NCBI GenBank assembly: GCA_046719715.1
Contig: JBDNCJ010000067.1
Location: 1-16,142 of the forward strand
Reading direction: 5' to 3'
Length of the DNA stretch: 16,142 nt
Source of the DNA: JANWWM01 sp046719715
GTDB lineage: Bacteria; Bacteroidota; Chlorobiia; Chlorobiales; Thermochlorobacteraceae
Below the pieces are notes generated by a model. That model was not told where the DNA came from and did not search any database. It saw only the letters and a program-made list of their open reading frames with translations. Below are positions 13,976-16,142 of this stretch, piece by piece (positions within the stretch are counted from its first letter, which is position 1; every line of letters begins with the position of its first letter). The position numbers were made by a program, and so were the translations under genes.

Positions 13976-15232
13976 TCATTTCATCGAGCGCGGAAGCCAA
14001 TGCAAGACAACGCGATGCTTTTCGCCGAAATACTTTTTCGCAACGCGTCGAACATCATCGAGCGAAACCGATTCCACACGCTCAAACTCGCGATTGAGTT
14101 CATCGGCGTTCTTGAAAAACGTGTGGAAATAGGCAAGCGAATCAGCAATGCCGAAGTTGTTTGAAAAAAGGCGCGTCAGGTGCATTTCCGCCGTGTTCTT
14201 GGCTTTCTCCAATTCGTATTCTGTAACATCGCCCTCGACGATTTTTTGAAGTTCTTCATCGAAGTGTTTTTCAAGTTCCGAAAGTGGCGTGGTCTGTGGT
14301 GCAATTAAACTAATGTGAAAGAGTCCATCGTGCTCGTTGGCGGAAGCGTGCGTGGAGACGGATTGTGCGAGCCGACGCTCATGAACGAGGGTGCGGTAGA
14401 GGCGCGAACTGCGTCCGTCGCTTAAAATCATGCTGATGATGTCGAGCACGTCGGCATCGGGCGACGTTGCGTTGCAAATGCGATACGCCATGAAAATGGC
14501 GGGCAGTTCGGTGTTGTCGTAAAAGGTGTCGCGAATTTCTTCGGTGAGCGGTAAGTCTTCGTTTTTCGGTCGGGGCACGTCGCCGTTGCGGGGAATGTCG
14601 GCAAAGTAGGTGATGATTTTTTCTCGCACATCTTTTACAGACACATCGCCAGAAACGACCAGCGTGGCGTTGTTCGGCGCGTAAAATGTTTTGAAAAAGC
14701 GTTGGACGTCGTCGAGCGTTGCCGCTTGCAGGTGCTCGATTGAACCAATCGGAATCCACCGATACGGATGAGCGCTATAAGCGCGTTTGTGCAGTTCTTC
14801 ATAGACTCTGCCGTAGGGCGCGTTGTCGTAGCGTTGTCGGCGTTCTTCTATCACGACGCTCCGCTGGTTCTCAAAATTTTCTTCGTTGACGTTCAGGCTC
14901 ATCATTCGGTCGGCTTCCAGCCAAAGCGCCAAATCGAGTTGATTGGCGGGAAGGGTTTCGTAGTAATTGGTGCGGTCGAAATTGGTTGAACCGTTGAGCG
15001 TGCCGCCTGCCTCTTGCACATAACTGAAATGCTCCGTTTTGCCGACGTGCTTTGAGCCTTGAAACATCAAATGCTCAAAGAGATGGGCAAATCCCGTGCG
15101 CGTTTGCTCTTCGTTTTTTGAGCCGACGTGATACCACATATCGAGCGTTACAATCGGTGCGCTATGCTGTTCATGAACGATGCAGTGCAAGCCGTTCTCT
15201 AAATCAAACTCGGTAAATTCAATGGGTTTCAT
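13976..15232 (-). CDS. M16 family zinc metallopeptidase (insulinase/processing-peptidase-like)
   Basis: A 418-residue peptidase of the pitrilysin superfamily, of single-unit M16B size. The inverted zinc motif H-x-x-E-H is present as His50, Glu53 and His54 in FAHLFEHLMF. The third ligand region follows about 76 residues later at Glu129/Glu130 in VVIEERRQRYDN. The C-terminal M16 domain (about 185-365) includes SDGRSSRLYRTLV (271-283). There is no signal peptide or membrane segment, so it is cytoplasmic as annotated. An N-terminal extension is unlikely because ATG at 15232 gives the usual opening, with ENGL at 11-14. M16 genes often come in active/inactive pairs; only this active-looking copy is visible. 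It precedes nuoM by 128 bp on the same strand. Substrate is unknown. Confidence 0.93.
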   Translation of the reverse strand: MKPIEFTEFDLENGLHCIVHEQHSAPIVTLDMWYHVGSKNEEQTRTGFAHLFEHLMFQGSKHVGKTEHFSYVQEAGGTLNGSTNFDRTNYYETLPANQLDLALWLEADRMMSLNVNEENFENQRSVVIEERRQRYDNAPYGRVYEELHKRAYSAHPYRWIPIGSIEHLQAATLDDVQRFFKTFYAPNNATLVVSGDVSVKDVREKIITYFADIPRNGDVPRPKNEDLPLTEEIRDTFYDNTELPAIFMAYRICNATSPDADVLDIISMILSDGRSSRLYRTLVHERRLAQSVSTHASANEHDGLFHISLIAPQTTPLSELEKHFDEELQKIVEGDVTEYELEKAKNTAEMHLTRLFSNNFGIADSLAYFHTFFKNADELNREFERVESVSLDDVRRVAKKYFGEKHRVVLHWLPRSMK

Positions 15233-15262
15233 GTGAAGTGGTTTTAATTGTGAAGCGGCAAC

Positions 15263-15421
15263 TTACACGTTCATGACGACTTTTCTCGCGGTATTTTTGG
15301 TTGTCTTGCAATTTAGAGTTTGAATTATCTTCGGCTGATAAGTTAAATGGGCGTGTTTCTTAAAATCGTGCTTATGAATTTTATAAGCATCAAAAATTGA
15401 TTTCCAAGGTTTGTGGTTCAT
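15263..15421 (-). pseudogene. Possible remnant of a restriction endonuclease gene following dam
   Basis: A short frame of 52 codons starts at ATG 15421, overlapping the end of the methyltransferase gene by 32 bases, as partner genes in restriction-modification systems often do. It reads MNHKPWKSIFDAYKIHKHDF, then a shift of frame at 15354-15356 continues as RPFNLSAED (15327-15353). The combined pattern, W-x-x-IF-x-x-Y-x-I-x-x-HDF then PF-x-x-SAE, resembles the N terminus of some type II restriction enzymes as I recall them; no search was made. After about 30 residues the resemblance ends and nothing further is recognisable before the M16 gene. A frameshifted, 3'-deleted gene is inferred. A small real gene or chance is the alternative. 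Confidence 0.4.
15369..15389 (-). other. Hairpin directly after the dam stop codon
   Basis: TGCTTAT and ATAAGCA form a perfect 7-bp stem with a seven-base loop, immediately 3' of the dam stop codon (15390-15392), followed in gene sense by CGATTTTAAG. It might act as a weak terminator. It also lies inside the coding frame of the presumed restriction remnant, so it may be incidental. Confidence 0.3.
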
Positions 15422-16142
15422 ACTCATAATTTGTGATGAGAATCTCTTTGATTTTTCCACGCTTTTCGCCGTTGCTGTTGACCGCTCTCCCCGCCGACAC
15501 CCTGAAAATGTTGTAGCCTGAAAACGCCCTCTCAAAAAAATCATCGTTTGGATTCTCGTTCTTCGGATCTGAATTGGAAAGCATCAATTTTGCGCCCTTT
15601 TCTTTATCCAACTTTTTAAAAAATTGAGCTAATTGTAGCTGTTCGCTATCCGTAAATTCTGAACCCGTGTAGGTGGTAAAACTTGCCGTTGGGCTAATCG
15701 GTCTGTAAGGCGGGTCAAAATAAACAAAGGTGTTTTCGTTTACTTTGTCAAAACAACTTGAATAGTTCGCCTGCTGAATCGTGGCATTTTGCAACGCTTT
15801 TGAAGTTGCCAAAAGATTAGGCTCGTCAAAAATCATTGCAGTCTTATACTTTCCATAAGGCACATTAAACTCACCTTTTGAATTAAGGCGAAAAAGTCCG
15901 TTAAAGCAAGTTTTGTTCAAAAATATAAATTGTGCCGCTCGCGGAATCCAATTATCTGAAAGTTTTTTATAGTTTATCTCAAAGCGTTGCAAATTGAAAT
16001 GTTTACGCACTGCTAAAAATAAATCGTTACGTTTTTCTTGTTCCGTTTGGTCGTAATCTTTTTGGTATTGCTCCAAAAAATCAAGCAAATCGTGGGGGCG
16101 TTGCTGAATGACTTGATAAGTCAATACCAAATCTTTGTTGAT
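15390..16142 (-). CDS. dam: DNA adenine methyltransferase, Dam/DpnM family (5'-truncated by the window edge)
   Basis: The 250 visible codons run open off the right edge. The N-terminal part with the AdoMet-binding F-x-G-x-G motif and the KWAGGK block, some 40-50 residues, is missing. Visible family features, numbered from the Leu codon at 16130, are INKDL (starting at the edge) with TYQVIQQRP, FLNKTCFNGLFRLN (70-83), the substrate segment GEFNVPYGKYK (86-96), and catalytic motif IV DPPY at 139-142 followed by RPISPTASFTTY (143-154). These point to N6-methylation of adenine, probably in GATC, from family knowledge. The stretch is visibly more AT-rich than its neighbours, suggesting horizontal acquisition. 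It is followed by a decayed partner-like gene, so it may be a solitary methylase left from a restriction-modification system. Confidence 0.92.
   Translation of the reverse strand: MNKDLVLTYQVIQQRPHDLLDFLEQYQKDYDQTEQEKRNDLFLAVRKHFNLQRFEINYKKLSDNWIPRAAQFIFLNKTCFNGLFRLNSKGEFNVPYGKYKTAMIFDEPNLLATSKALQNATIQQANYSSCFDKVNENTFVYFDPPYRPISPTASFTTYTGSEFTDSEQLQLAQFFKKLDKEKGAKLMLSNSDPKNENPNDDFFERAFSGYNIFRVSAGRAVNSNGEKRGKIKEILITNYEYEPQTLEINF

Noticed and set aside
13848..14000. 51-residue N-terminal extension of the nuoM frame
   Set aside because: It overlaps the end of the M16 gene and is not membrane-like; ATG at 13847 gives the usual NuoM start.

Overview
The window most resembles a Gram-negative bacterium of the Bacteroidota/Chlorobiota/Ignavibacteria group. 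The evidence is a large secreted protein with a C-terminal type IX secretion (Por) sorting domain containing a YPNPFNP motif, an LPS-heptose epimerase (HldD), weak or absent Shine-Dalgarno sequences before most genes, and respiratory genes of this type. Base composition is moderate, with an AT-richer patch at the right end. I cannot name a genus from sequence alone; a relative of Chloroherpeton/Thermochlorobacter or the Ignavibacteria is a guess. All genes but one are on the minus strand, and no gene-free stretch exceeds 300 bases. No tRNA, rRNA, CRISPR array or insertion sequence was recognised.

Layout, left to right. Bases 1-178 are non-coding and repeat-rich: a 16-bp tandem array cut by the window edge, a REP-like inverted repeat and a 7-bp degenerate repeat. 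From 179 to 9650, reading right to left, runs a same-strand series: sdhC, sdhD, sdhA (succinate dehydrogenase anchors and flavoprotein, with no sdhB following), hldD, a degenerate amino-acid-kinase-fold protein, phoH, and a 1200-residue secreted BNR/Asp-box beta-propeller protein. The kinase-like gene and phoH are tightly coupled (12 bp apart, same frame). The other gaps of 69-121 bp could hold separate promoters.

The only plus-strand gene is ddl (D-Ala-D-Ala ligase, 9781-10863), divergent from sdhC and convergent, with a 9-bp gap, on nuoN. From 10873 to 15232, again reading leftward, come an M16 zinc peptidase, nuoM and nuoN. The two Nuo proteins are proton-pumping antiporter-like subunits of complex I; nuoL does not precede them here. 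The right end holds a 5'-truncated Dam-type adenine methyltransferase, immediately followed by what looks like a frameshifted remnant of its partner restriction gene.

Together the core genes describe quinone-linked respiration (Sdh and Nuo feeding the quinone pool), envelope building (HldD, Ddl) and RNA-associated housekeeping (PhoH). The accessory parts are the secreted T9SS protein, the repeat-rich left end and the methylase/restriction remnant. The most interesting signals are the decayed kinase paired with phoH, the relic restriction system, a 20-bp element shared by the hldD and nuoM leaders, a duplicated motif in the sdhC and sdhA leaders, and the missing sdhB. I did not find a convincing, wholly new multi-gene system.
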